Shown here: positions 49,981 through 58,870 of the stretch, piece by piece
Layout: each line of letters opens with the position of its first letter
How positions within the stretch are numbered: position 1 is the stretch's first letter
Assembly (NCBI GenBank): GCA_027406905.1
Contig: DAHZHT010000001.1
Span: forward strand, 186,001 to 250,000
Length of the DNA: 64,000 nucleotides
Source: Elusimicrobiota bacterium
Lineage (GTDB): Bacteria; Elusimicrobiota; Elusimicrobia; UBA1565; UBA9628
Direction of reading: 5' to 3'
Program-made: the position numbers and the translations under genes
The notes under the pieces: model-generated
Told to the model about the DNA's origin: nothing
The model's database searches: none
The model's input: the letters and a program-made list of their open reading frames with translations, nothing else

Positions 49981-51861
49981 ATGCCAGCATCGGCTCAAAG
50001 AGGCAAACTCGCCTATAAAATTCTTCTCTGGTTTTTGGTCATCTCTTTAATTCCAATGGGAGTCGCGGGGCTCTATTTGATTAATATTTCCCAGGCTTCT
50101 CTTCATCAGCAAATTTTGGGGACGGAAAAATCCTTGGCCGAGAGTTTTGCCGAAACGGTCTATAAATATATCGCGACCTATCGGGATATTCTGGAAGAAT
50201 CCGCGGCATTGCCGCAATTTGTTTCAGGAAACAAAGAAGAAGAACGATCTTATCTCAAACGCCTGATGAGCCTCCATGTCGCTATTCTGGAACTATCGGT
50301 TTTAGATTCTTCCGGCCATGAAACGATTCGGGAAGGGCGCTTCCTCGGTCCCAACCCCCAGTTGCGCGATATGGAGTCGGAAGGTTTCTTTGATACGGCC
50401 TTGGCGCGAGGGGAATTTATCGGGGGGCTCAAGCGTTTTCAAGGCATTTATCCGACGGTCACGATTGCGGTTTCTATTGGATCCGCGAAATCAGGGCAAA
50501 CTCCCTTGGGAGTCTTGGCGGCTAAGATCAGCCTCAACGGGCTTTCTTCAATGTTGTCAATGGAGTTTCCGCCTTCCAGTCAAACCTCGGCGGCGGTCGC
50601 CGCCCCTGATGGATTTTTGATTGCCCATTCCGATCCGGAAAAAGTTTATAAACCGGACGCGCGTTTAAACAGCGAAATATTGAAAATTCTAACGACGCAG
50701 GTCGCCGATTCCGGCGGGGGAGAAATAACCCTCTCCGATGGAAAAAACTTTTTAAGCGCTTATGCCGATGTCAATGGTTTGGACTGGATCGTCTATGTTC
50801 AAGAGTCCATTCAAGCCGCCTATCATACGGCGGCGAAAATGCGCTCGCAGATTTTGAGACTATTGGTCTGGGTGATCATCGCGATTATCGTTTTATCCTT
50901 GGCGGTTTCAAGACATATCACGCAACCGTTAAGGGCTCTTAAAGACGCGGCGCGGAAAGTCGGCATGGGACAATTTGAGGATTTTCCGGACGTGCTCACC
51001 ACTAACGATGAAATTGGAGATTTGGCCCAAGCGTTTTTGTCGATGAGCGAGTCGTTAAAAGAAAAAACCGGGGAATTAGTCGACACTAAACAAGAGCTTG
51101 AGCGCTTGAACCGGACCCTGGAAAAACGAGTCGAAGCGCGAACAAGAGAACTTAAGGCCGCGCAGGAAGAACTCATTAAAAAAGAGCGTTTGGCCGCGAT
51201 TGGACAGATGGCTTCGGTTGTCGGACATGAGATTCGCAATCCCTTAGCCGTCATCAATAACTCGATTTACTTTATTAAAACGAAGTTAGCTTCTGTCCTG
51301 GCTCAAGATCCCAAAGTTTCAAAGCACGTCAAAATTATCGAGTCCGAGATTCAGCAGGCCAATGGAATTATTAACGAGATATTGACCTATTCCCGGCAGC
51401 GCGAGCTTCAGCCCGAGACGGTGCGGCTCAATGATTGGCTGGAAGAACTTCTTTCAGTGTATCCATTTCCTTCTCATATTACGGTTCAAAAAATTTTCGT
51501 TCCCTCCAACCCTCCGGTTGAAATCGACTTGACCGAAATGCAGCAAGCCCTCAGAAATTTAATCGGGAACGCCATTGAGGTGATGCCGGAAAAGGGAATT
51601 TTAGGAGTTAAAACGTTTTTGTCCCAGTCTAACATGGCGGCTATCGAGATTTCAGATACCGGTCCCGGCATTCCGCCGGAGACGCTGGAAAAAATATTCG
51701 CCCCGTTTTTTACCACCAAGGCGCGCGGAACGGGCTTGGGGTTGGCGGTCGTAAAAAAAGTCATCGATCGCCACGGGGGAAGGGTGGAAGTGGCCAGCGT
51801 CGTGGGGCGTGGAACCATTTTCCGCCTTCATATTCCGATTTCCAAAAAGGTGGAAGCATGA
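49981..51861 (+). CDS. Membrane sensor histidine kinase with Cache and HAMP domains
   Basis: A 626-residue kinase. Two membrane helices (about 13-33 and 285-310) enclose a periplasmic Cache-type domain; a HAMP domain, a coiled helix, HisKA with H416 in VVGHEIRNPLAVINN and a HATPase domain follow (NLIGNAIEVMP, DTGPGIPPE, GTGLGLAVVKK). It senses an outside signal and phosphorylates receivers, most likely the neighbours at 49583 and 51858. It overlaps the next gene by four bases. Confidence 0.95.
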   Translation: MPASAQRGKLAYKILLWFLVISLIPMGVAGLYLINISQASLHQQILGTEKSLAESFAETVYKYIATYRDILEESAALPQFVSGNKEEERSYLKRLMSLHVAILELSVLDSSGHETIREGRFLGPNPQLRDMESEGFFDTALARGEFIGGLKRFQGIYPTVTIAVSIGSAKSGQTPLGVLAAKISLNGLSSMLSMEFPPSSQTSAAVAAPDGFLIAHSDPEKVYKPDARLNSEILKILTTQVADSGGGEITLSDGKNFLSAYADVNGLDWIVYVQESIQAAYHTAAKMRSQILRLLVWVIIAIIVLSLAVSRHITQPLRALKDAARKVGMGQFEDFPDVLTTNDEIGDLAQAFLSMSESLKEKTGELVDTKQELERLNRTLEKRVEARTRELKAAQEELIKKERLAAIGQMASVVGHEIRNPLAVINNSIYFIKTKLASVLAQDPKVSKHVKIIESEIQQANGIINEILTYSRQRELQPETVRLNDWLEELLSVYPFPSHITVQKIFVPSNPPVEIDLTEMQQALRNLIGNAIEVMPEKGILGVKTFLSQSNMAAIEISDTGPGIPPETLEKIFAPFFTTKARGTGLGLAVVKKVIDRHGGRVEVASVVGRGTIFRLHIPISKKVEA

Positions 51862-53009
51862 CAGAATCTAAGGCTCGTATTCTCATCGTCGATGATGACC
51901 CGCACATCCGAGAATCTCTGTTGGATGTCCTGGAAGATGCCGGTTACGCGGTTTCTACGGCCTCCAGCGAGAAAGAGGCCTTAGTCAATGTCCACGCGCA
52001 TAATTTCGACGTCATCTTGATGGATTATAATCTGCCGGATTCAACCGGCATCCAGGTCATCAAGAAAATCAAGAAAATTAGGCCAATTGACTCCCAAAGC
52101 CAGATATTGATGCTCACTGCGGATAAAAGCCAGGAGACGGCGGTAATGGCCATTCAAGAATCCGTGGCGGATTTTTTAGTCAAGCCAGTTGACGTGGATC
52201 GCCTTAAACGCGTCATTTCCAATTCTCTGGAAAAACTTCGTTTGATGCGGGAAAACGAGAGAATAACGCTTCAACTCAAAAAAAGCAACGAGGAATTGGA
52301 ACATTTAGACCGGATGAAATCTAAATTCCTTTCGATGTCATCGCATGATTTGTCGAACGCCTTAATGGCTCTCCAGGCCAGTTTTGAACTTCTTTCTCAA
52401 ACGATTAACCCTTCGGAAGAGCAGGAAAAAAGAATGTTCGCTATTTCTTCCAGCATCAGCCAATTAACTCGCCTGACCGCCGATTTGGTCGATTGGGCAT
52501 CGATTGAAAATGGAAAATTTAGAATTGAACGGGAAGTCTGCGCTCCGGAAACCCTTTTGCGGGAGATATTGCTGGGTTCTCAGGCTCGCGCGCAGGCGCG
52601 GGGAATTAAGTTTACGGAAAAAATAGAAAAATCTTTGCCCGATATTTATGCCGACAAGAGACGCATTTCCCAGGTTCTCAATAACCTGCTTGAAAATGCC
52701 ATTCGCTATACTTCCAAAGGCGGAGAAATTTTGGTTTCCGCGATGAAAATCGCGAACGGAAATTCGGAAGTAGCGATTCAATTCGGGGTTAAAGATTCAG
52801 GAGACGGGATACCGCCAAGCGAACTCGGTAAAATTTTTCAAAGTTTTTATCAAGGTTCCGATTCCTCTAAAAGCGGACGCCTGGGGCTGGGACTAGCGAC
52901 TTCCAAGGAAATTGTCGAGGCTCATGGCGGAAGGATATGGGTTGAAAGCGAAGGAGTCGGCCGGGGCGCGACTTTCTTTTTTACGGTTCCAACCTCAAAA
53001 AAACCATGA
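51858..53009 (+). CDS. Receiver-histidine kinase hybrid protein
   Basis: A 383-residue cytosolic protein. An N-terminal receiver with D56 (VILMDYNLPDSTG) and a late Lys (LVKPVD) is joined by a coiled helix to HisKA with H163 (MSSHDLSNAL) and a HATPase domain (NNLLENAIRYTS, DSGDGIPPSE, GLGLATSKEIV). It has no membrane helix, so it probably receives phosphate from the upstream kinase. It overlaps both neighbours by four bases, including the caspase-like gene. Confidence 0.94.
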   Translation: MTESKARILIVDDDPHIRESLLDVLEDAGYAVSTASSEKEALVNVHAHNFDVILMDYNLPDSTGIQVIKKIKKIRPIDSQSQILMLTADKSQETAVMAIQESVADFLVKPVDVDRLKRVISNSLEKLRLMRENERITLQLKKSNEELEHLDRMKSKFLSMSSHDLSNALMALQASFELLSQTINPSEEQEKRMFAISSSISQLTRLTADLVDWASIENGKFRIEREVCAPETLLREILLGSQARAQARGIKFTEKIEKSLPDIYADKRRISQVLNNLLENAIRYTSKGGEILVSAMKIANGNSEVAIQFGVKDSGDGIPPSELGKIFQSFYQGSDSSKSGRLGLGLATSKEIVEAHGGRIWVESEGVGRGATFFFTVPTSKKP

Positions 53010-55129
53010 CCTTGCGCCGATGGGGACGACTTTTGTTGCCCCTTGCCTTTATCTCCTGCGCGACGGTGAAAGTTCCCATGTCGGTTACGTTTCCGCCGGC
53101 GATTGATTTGTCTCCCTATCGGCATTTCGCTTTTGGCGACATGAACGGAAATCTTGGCCATCGTTTTCAAGACGCTTTGGAAAGCTATTTGTCGCGTTCG
53201 ATAAATTTTAATTTCATGAATAGAGACCGGCTGAATGTGTTGACCGCGGAATATGATTTGGCTCAAGCGCAAGATTCGGCGGACGCTAAAATGAATTCTA
53301 TTGCGATGCAGATTCATGACGCGGCGTTTATTTCGGGGACAATCAATAAAAATTATTACCAGTTTATTGCGGAGTCTCCGGATACCTGCCAATGGAATAA
53401 CCGCGCTCATCCCTGCCCTTTAAAAACGCGGGTCGGGCGGATTCGTATCGGCGGGCATTTGGATGTCACGGATGCCGAGAGTGGAAGGTTGATTCACTCC
53501 CAGGCAATCGCCAAAGTCTGTCAGGCTCAGACGCAGGCCAAAAACGCTTCTCCGCCTCCTATTGACCGCTCTCAATTAACGCAAAATTGCGTTAATTCCG
53601 CGGCGCGGGATTTGGCGGCGCTTTTTTTGCCGTCCAGGAGAATGTTTTATCCGAATTTCAGAAAAGTGGGAGATGTTCCGGCGGTTGCCCAAGGAATTGG
53701 AGAGGTTGAATCTGGCGACATAGCCCAAGCGGCCAAGGATTTTAACGCCGCGCTTAAAGATCCCAAGGTCATCTCTAGGGATTTTGGTAAAAAATCTTTG
53801 TCTGAAATCTATTGGGATCTTGCTTTGGCCCAAGAATATTCCTGGCAGTTTGGGCCAGCCTTGGATTCCTTAAAGAAATCATATGCGCTGAACCCGGTTT
53901 CAAGAACGCAAAAAGAAGAATCCCAACTCCTTAATCTTGAATCCGCGCGAAGACGGCTTTTAGGAGTGACTCCTCTTATGTTGGCGGTCGAAGGCGGAGC
54001 TTTCCATCAGGTTCAGGAACTCCTTCAAAAAGGAGCGGACCCTAATTCGCAGGATGCCTCGGGAAATACGGCTTTAATGCGGGCTGTTCAGAAGCAGAAT
54101 TTACCGATGGTCCAAATTCTTCTTCGTCATGGGGCTTGGCCCACGATTAGAAACAGTCAAGGACTGAGCGCCCTGGATATGTCCAAAGATCCAAAAATTT
54201 CTGATCTGCTCAGAGAGACTTTCTCAAAACCTTCGGTTTCTCATCCAGAAAGGCTTGCGCAACCTTCAAAGATCGTAATTCACTCCGATGTAGATAAAGT
54301 TCCGTATCATTTTCCGGAAGATCCGTTTAAAATCGCCCTGGTTGTCGGTATTGAGCGCTATGAGAACAATCTCCCATCGGCTGATTTCGCCGATCACGAC
54401 GCCCAGGTTATCCGAGAGCATTTAATGGCTTTGGGTTATGCCCCGCGTCATATCCATTGGCTGAAAGATCAAGAGGCGACTCGCGCGGCTTTGGTCAAAA
54501 ATTTAGAGGGCTGGTTGCCTCAAGTCGTTTCCTCATCATCGACTATTTTCTTTTATTACTCCGGCCATGGGGCTGCGGACCCCCAGACTCATAAAACTTA
54601 TTTAGTTCCCGCTGATGGAGATCCCAATTATCTTCAAGAAACGGCTTATCCCCTTTCGCGCCTTTACTCGACTCTAGGGAAATTATCCGCAAAACGGGTT
54701 ATTGTCGCTTTAGACTCTTGCTTTTCAGGCCATGGCGCGAGGTCTTTGTCTCCAACGGGGATGCGGCCTTTGGTGACCGTGTCTCCATCTGCGCCCATTT
54801 CAAAAGGAAGGGTTGTCGCGATGACCGCTTCTTCCGGGACACAGATCGCGGAAGTGCTTAACTCTGAAGGACATGGGTTATTTACTTACTATTTTTTGAA
54901 GGGTCTCAACGGCGCGGCCGCAACATCTATCCCGGAGGCGTCCGCGCACGCTTTTGCGGGAAAGGCAGATGCGACGAAAAAAAACTTAAAAGAGATATCA
55001 TTGCAGTCTCTATACCAATATTTGCGTCCGCAAGTTGAAGACGCCGCTGGAATGAAAAACCGTTCTCAAACTCCGGAGCTTTTGCCCGGGAGCGTCCTTG
55101 ATTCCAGCCCGATTGTTTTAGTTCCATGA
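53006..55129 (+). CDS. Caspase-like (C14) lipoprotein with ankyrin repeats
   Basis: A 707-residue lipoprotein (lipobox AFISC, cysteine at residue 18). Order: an N-terminal domain (about 25-215) that resembles CsgG-like lipoprotein folds, a TPR-like helical part (about 225-310), two to three ankyrin repeats (about 317-400: GVTPLMLAVEGGAFHQVQ, GNTALMRAVQKQ), and a caspase domain (about 437-707) with H521 in YYSGHGA and C572 in LDSCFSGHG. It is a paralogue of the 14133 protein. It is coupled to the two-component operon upstream and queA downstream. Confidence 0.9.
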   Translation: MTLRRWGRLLLPLAFISCATVKVPMSVTFPPAIDLSPYRHFAFGDMNGNLGHRFQDALESYLSRSINFNFMNRDRLNVLTAEYDLAQAQDSADAKMNSIAMQIHDAAFISGTINKNYYQFIAESPDTCQWNNRAHPCPLKTRVGRIRIGGHLDVTDAESGRLIHSQAIAKVCQAQTQAKNASPPPIDRSQLTQNCVNSAARDLAALFLPSRRMFYPNFRKVGDVPAVAQGIGEVESGDIAQAAKDFNAALKDPKVISRDFGKKSLSEIYWDLALAQEYSWQFGPALDSLKKSYALNPVSRTQKEESQLLNLESARRRLLGVTPLMLAVEGGAFHQVQELLQKGADPNSQDASGNTALMRAVQKQNLPMVQILLRHGAWPTIRNSQGLSALDMSKDPKISDLLRETFSKPSVSHPERLAQPSKIVIHSDVDKVPYHFPEDPFKIALVVGIERYENNLPSADFADHDAQVIREHLMALGYAPRHIHWLKDQEATRAALVKNLEGWLPQVVSSSSTIFFYYSGHGAADPQTHKTYLVPADGDPNYLQETAYPLSRLYSTLGKLSAKRVIVALDSCFSGHGARSLSPTGMRPLVTVSPSAPISKGRVVAMTASSGTQIAEVLNSEGHGLFTYYFLKGLNGAAATSIPEASAHAFAGKADATKKNLKEISLQSLYQYLRPQVEDAAGMKNRSQTPELLPGSVLDSSPIVLVP

Positions 55130-56187
55130 ATTCTTCTCTCAATCTTTCCGCTGATTTTAATTTGGAATCGTACCGTTTTTCTTATCCTGAAGAGTTATTG
55201 GCTGTCAGTCCATTAGATAAGCGGGATAATTGCCGCTTACTGGTCATAGAGCGGGCGAGCGGTTCTGTTTTTCACAAGCGTTTTTATGATCTTCCTGAAT
55301 ATCTAAATCCGGGAGACTGTTTGGCGCTCAATGAGACCAAGGTTTTTTCCTGCCGATTAATTGGCCGAAAAAAAAGCGACGGGAAAGCCGATATCCTGTT
55401 AACGCGGGAAATTAGTCCGGGATATTGGGCGGCTTTAGGTTCGGGTTTTAAGAAAGACCAAGAGCTTATTTTCCCGGGGAACTTCACGGGAAAAGTTGAA
55501 GGGCTCAATGAAGACGGTGAATATTTGTTGCGTTTTGACCGCGAAGATGTCGAGTCTTACATGAGCCAAAACGGCTTTTCCCCGCTTCCGCCTTATATCC
55601 TCAAAAAAAGAAAATCTTTGCCGTTTTTGGAATCATCTGAAAAAAAAGATTCAGAATCTTATCAGACCGTTTATGCGCGGAACCTGGGCTCTATTGCCGC
55701 TCCGACTGCGGGGCTTCATTTCACTCCAGAGCTGCTTAAAGAGATTGAAGGCCGCGGAATCTCTATTTGCCGTTTGACCCTCCATGTCGGACGCGGCACT
55801 TTTAAGCCGATTGTATGCAAGGATATACGCCAGCATAAAATGCTTCCGGAGTATTATCATGTCTCTAGCGAAACTTCGCGGACATTGGAGGAGGCAAAAA
55901 AGCGCGGGGGAAAAATTGTCGCCGTGGGGACGACCGTGGTCCGGACTCTTGAAACCTTGGCCGTCCGAAAAGATGAATTATCCGGATGGACGGATTTATT
56001 TGTCTACCCAGGTTATCCGCTTAAAATGACCTCGGCCTTGATCACGAATTTTCATTTGCCGGAGTCGACTCCTTTAATTCTCGCTTCTGCCTTTGCCGGA
56101 CGCGAAAAATTGCTTAAAATTTACCAGGAGGCTTTTCTTTTAAAGTATCGTTTGTTTTCCTACGGCGATGCGATGCTGATTCTATGA
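55126..56187 (+). CDS. queA: S-adenosylmethionine:tRNA ribosyltransferase-isomerase
   Basis: Makes epoxyqueuosine in tRNA from preQ1 by moving the ribosyl part of SAM. The 353-residue protein has the opening YRFSYPEELLAVSPLDKRDNCRLLV in short blocks, LNETKVF, the long insertion typical of QueA, APTAGLHFTPELL, LHVGRGTFKP, VGTTVVRTLE and TNFHLPESTPLIL. It overlaps tgt by four bases, so the two queuosine genes are one unit, here placed behind a caspase-like gene. Confidence 0.97.
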   Translation: MNSSLNLSADFNLESYRFSYPEELLAVSPLDKRDNCRLLVIERASGSVFHKRFYDLPEYLNPGDCLALNETKVFSCRLIGRKKSDGKADILLTREISPGYWAALGSGFKKDQELIFPGNFTGKVEGLNEDGEYLLRFDREDVESYMSQNGFSPLPPYILKKRKSLPFLESSEKKDSESYQTVYARNLGSIAAPTAGLHFTPELLKEIEGRGISICRLTLHVGRGTFKPIVCKDIRQHKMLPEYYHVSSETSRTLEEAKKRGGKIVAVGTTVVRTLETLAVRKDELSGWTDLFVYPGYPLKMTSALITNFHLPESTPLILASAFAGREKLLKIYQEAFLLKYRLFSYGDAMLIL

Positions 56188-57332
56188 ACTTTAAAATTTT
56201 AGGGCAGGACGCCAAATCTCGCGCGCGGGCCGGGGTTTTAAAAACCCCGCATGGGGAAGTTGAAACTCCGGTTTTTATGCCGGTCGCGACCCAGGCTTCG
56301 GTTAAAGCCTTGTCGCAAGAGGATTTAGAATCCTTAGGGGTTCAGGCGATTTTGTCTAACAGCTATCACCTCTATCTAAGGCCGGGAACAGCGGTGATAA
56401 AACAAGCGGGCGGTCTTCACGGTTTCATGGGATATAAAGGAATGATTCTCACCGATTCCGGCGGCTTTCAGGTTCTCAGCCAATCCGATTTGAGGACTAT
56501 CGATGATTTTGGGGTTTCTTTTAAATCTCATATTGACGGGAGTTCCCATCGCCTGACGCCCGAAAAAGTGATCGAGATTCAATCGGAATTGGGGTCGGAT
56601 TGCTGGACGGCTTTGGATGTATGCGCTCCCTATCCGTCCGATGAGGCGCAGACGAAATTGGCTCTTGAGCGAACGATGAGATGGCTGGACCTTTCGGAAA
56701 AGGCCTTTCTTCAAAAAAAAGGCGAAGGCTCTCGCGCTTTATTTTTCCCGATACTCCAGGGAGGGTTTTTTCCGCAGCTTCGCGCGCGCGCGGCGGAACA
56801 CATGAGTCGTATCAAAGCCGATGGGATCAGCCTCGGCGGGTTTTCCGTCGGAGAGCCCAAGGATTTGACTTGGGAGATTTTGGGAAAGACCATCGAAGCC
56901 CTTCCCGCTTCAAAGCCACGCTATTTGATGGGAGTGGGGACTCCGGAAGACCTTTGGGACGCCGTTTCTTTGGGGGTGGACATGATGGATTGCGTTTGGC
57001 CCACTCGCGTGGCCAGAAATGGGCAGGTGATGACTCGTGTCGGACGGTATAACATCTCAAACAGCCTGTGCCGGACTAATTTTGAGCCGCTGGAGTCTTC
57101 CTGTTCTTGCTTTGTTTGCGGCAGGTATTCAAAGGCCTATTTATCCCATCTCCACCGTAGCCGCGAGCTCTCGGCCCACCGCTTGATTTCATACCATAAT
57201 ATCCACTTAATGCTGGTCTTGGCGCGAGAAATCCGTCATAGCGTCTTGGAAGGAAATTTTTACGATAAGCGCCAGGAGTTTTTTTCTCGGATCAGAAAAG
57301 ACTCCAAAGAAGTTTTAGCCCTTGTCTCATAG
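56184..57332 (+). CDS. tgt: Queuine tRNA-ribosyltransferase
   Basis: Swaps guanine 34 for preQ1 in tRNAs with GUN anticodons. The 382-residue protein has D91 (DSGGFQV), the second catalytic Asp in DCVWPTRVARNG near residue 270, and the zinc site CSCFVC with a later His. The usual DECTPYP loop reads DVCAPYP, a small change near the base-binding pocket, with the bacterial Cys kept. It is the last gene of the signalling/queuosine run. Confidence 0.97.
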   Translation: MNFKILGQDAKSRARAGVLKTPHGEVETPVFMPVATQASVKALSQEDLESLGVQAILSNSYHLYLRPGTAVIKQAGGLHGFMGYKGMILTDSGGFQVLSQSDLRTIDDFGVSFKSHIDGSSHRLTPEKVIEIQSELGSDCWTALDVCAPYPSDEAQTKLALERTMRWLDLSEKAFLQKKGEGSRALFFPILQGGFFPQLRARAAEHMSRIKADGISLGGFSVGEPKDLTWEILGKTIEALPASKPRYLMGVGTPEDLWDAVSLGVDMMDCVWPTRVARNGQVMTRVGRYNISNSLCRTNFEPLESSCSCFVCGRYSKAYLSHLHRSRELSAHRLISYHNIHLMLVLAREIRHSVLEGNFYDKRQEFFSRIRKDSKEVLALVS

Positions 57333-57767
57333 CGCGGAGGTAATTTTTAATTTACCTTGGCATCTTGGCCTTATTTCATTTTTGCGGATTGTTGGGGTTT
57401 TGATTTTGGGGAGCCGAAAGCTGGGAATAGTCCGGTTTTGTCCCCATGTTCCACCCGACTTTGACACTTCAAAATCAAGAAATATTTATTTTTTCAGTAT
57501 CTTTCGTAATTTCAGATCAATTCTGTGCCACTACACTTTCCTCGGATCGGACCCTTGATTTCCCCAAAATCGCCCTCCACGCGCCACAGATCTCTGTAGC
57601 GGTCATAAATTTCTTCATCGCGCAAAACCGGAGTCCGAGACGTTGGTCAACACGCTCAGATCCTTGGTACCTCCGCCATATTGCCTTTAGATACTCCCAG
57701 CGTGCCTTCTTTCTCATTCTAACCCCCGGCGCTCGGTTAGATTCTTAGATGTCTCAAGACAGAGCCC
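57333..57767. other. Decayed non-coding region, probable mobile-element remnant
   Basis: About 435 bases without an intact gene. On the reverse strand, about 57717-57517, a short frame begins M-R-K-K-A-R-W-E-Y-L-K-A-I, which resembles the start of some integrase-type transposases, then breaks; a second frame of the same strand gives about 40 residues of plausible coding sequence up to a stop. I read this as a frameshifted remnant; the family call is a guess. Confidence 0.35.
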
Positions 57768-57795
57768 TTGACAATTATCACATATATGCTATACT
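57768..57795 (+). promoter_or_regulatory. Promoter of the toxin-antitoxin pair, probably leaderless
   Basis: TTGACA (57768-57773), a 16-base spacer and TATACT (57790-57795). The GTG start of the toxin is at 57801, close to the expected transcription start. Confidence 0.8.
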
Positions 57796-57800
57796 AGATT

Positions 57801-58169
57801 GTGGGGGTAAAACCAAGATTTCGCGTTTACTTCTATCGGACACGGAAGGGCGTTTGCCAAGCCTGTGATTATGCCCGCGCCATGGACATTCATCATCAGG
57901 CGAAAGCCAAAAGATGGTTTCAGGCTCTATCTGAATTGGGGGAAGAATTGCCGGAGGAATACGGCAAACATCTGCGCGGCGGAATCTGGGAACTGAGAGT
58001 CATTATTGGGCATCATCAGCACAGGTTTTTGTATTTCTTTCAAAATAATGTGATTGTGGTGACTAACGCCTTTTTCAAGAAATCGCGGGATGTCCCCGAG
58101 GTGGAAATTGAGCGGTCTAAAAAAGCCATGGCGGACTGGACCGCTCAAAAACATGGGGAGAAGATATGA
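57801..58169 (+). CDS. higB: HigB/RelE-type toxin
   Basis: A 122-residue protein of the HigB/Gp49 type. The N-terminal strand FRVYFYRTRKG, the helix, LRGGIWELRVIIGHHQHRFLYFF and VVTNAFFKKS with a terminal helix match the family. These toxins cut mRNA on the ribosome. GTG at 57801 is needed to keep the first strand, and the promoter implies little or no leader. It overlaps the antitoxin gene by four bases, toxin first, as is usual for higBA. Confidence 0.9.
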   Translation: MGVKPRFRVYFYRTRKGVCQACDYARAMDIHHQAKAKRWFQALSELGEELPEEYGKHLRGGIWELRVIIGHHQHRFLYFFQNNVIVVTNAFFKKSRDVPEVEIERSKKAMADWTAQKHGEKI

Positions 58170-58471
58170 CAAAAAGAAGACTTAAAAAAACCAGGGCTGT
58201 TTCTCTTGATGAGGTTTTCGCGAAATCAGAAAAAGACCCGCGCTGGGATGCGGCTTATGCCGAAGCCGACCTTGAAGTGCGCGTTTCCCTTCAGATAGCG
58301 AAGGCTCGCAAGAACGCCGGGCTCAATCAAAAAGAGTTGGCGGAAGCCATCGGAAGCGCCCAGTCGGGGATTTCCAGAATTGAACATGGCGAGCAGAATT
58401 TAACCCTCGCAATGCTACAGCGGATTGCCAAGGCTGTCGGGCAGCAGGTTATTGTTGAATTTCGCCCGTAA
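58166..58471 (+). CDS. higA: HigA-like antitoxin (XRE family)
   Basis: A 101-residue DNA-binding protein. A short N-terminal part that would bind the toxin is followed by a Cro/C1-type helix-turn-helix (about 40-93): RKNAGLNQKELAEAIG, then SGISRIEHGEQN. It should block the toxin and repress the shared promoter. It overlaps the toxin gene by four bases. Confidence 0.92.
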   Translation: MTKRRLKKTRAVSLDEVFAKSEKDPRWDAAYAEADLEVRVSLQIAKARKNAGLNQKELAEAIGSAQSGISRIEHGEQNLTLAMLQRIAKAVGQQVIVEFRP

Positions 58472-58611
58472 TACGGCCAATCCAAAACGCGCAAAATCGC
58501 GCAAAGATTTATCCGAGGCTCGGAGAGTGATGGACACTCCCATGGACACCGCGCTTAAAAATTAGTTTTGTTTTTCCGAGTCAAGAAATGAGAAAAGCCT
58601 TGGGAATTCGT

Positions 58612-58617
58612 TATAAT
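58612..58617 (+). promoter_or_regulatory. Probable -10 box for tRNA-Ser
   Basis: A consensus TATAAT 10 bases before the tRNA. The -35 region (about 58589-58594) is weak. Confidence 0.5.
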
Positions 58618-58627
58618 CTAAGGAGTT

Positions 58628-58714
58628 GGAAGGGTGCGTGAGTGGTTTAAACGGCTCGCCTGGAAAGCGTGTAGGGTCTAACAGCCCTCAGGGGTTCGAA
58701 TCCCCTCCCTTCCG
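58628..58714 (+). tRNA. tRNA-Ser (anticodon GGA)
   Basis: An 87-base class II tRNA. The acceptor stem GGAAGGG pairs with CCCTTCC, the anticodon loop is CTGGAAA with GGA, a long variable arm follows, and the T arm is AGGGGTTCGAATCCCCT. The anticodon stem has one U-U mismatch. The discriminator is G; CCA is not encoded (CCG follows). Confidence 0.93.
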
Positions 58715-58721
58715 CCGGTTT
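58704..58721 (+). repeat. Direct repeat covering the 3' end of tRNA-Ser (copy A)
   Basis: CCTCCCTTCCGCCGGTTT, 18 bases, covers the tRNA acceptor end and 7 bases beyond. It occurs again at 58851-58868. Repeats of this kind are left by elements that integrate in tRNA genes. Confidence 0.7.
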
Positions 58722-58769
58722 GGACACTTTTCGAAACGGGGTTTGAAGAGAGGATTCGAAGCCGACGGG

Positions 58770-58793
58770 AAAAAGCCAATGATTTGGCTTTTT
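58770..58793 (+). terminator. Rho-independent terminator after tRNA-Ser
   Basis: AAAAAGCCA (58770-58778) pairs with TGGCTTTTT (58785-58793) around a 6-base loop, with the T-run in the 3' arm. It can work on both strands. Confidence 0.82.
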
Positions 58794-58850
58794 ATCCGCG
58801 GCGGGCCGCGAAGGAGCGCAAGGCAAAGCCGAGCGCGGGCGAGCGGGAAT

Positions 58851-58868
58851 CCTCCCTTCCGCCGGTTT
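58851..58868 (+). repeat. Direct repeat of the tRNA-Ser 3' end (copy B)
   Basis: Identical to bases 58704-58721. It ends 2 bases before the ATG of the next gene. The 129 bases between the copies hold the terminator and a GC-rich stretch without a gene. Confidence 0.7.
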
Positions 58869-58870
58869 TA

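Noticed and set aside
58784-58870. N-terminal extension of the 58871 gene
   Set aside because: It would start inside the terminator hairpin and read through the tRNA-end repeat as protein.
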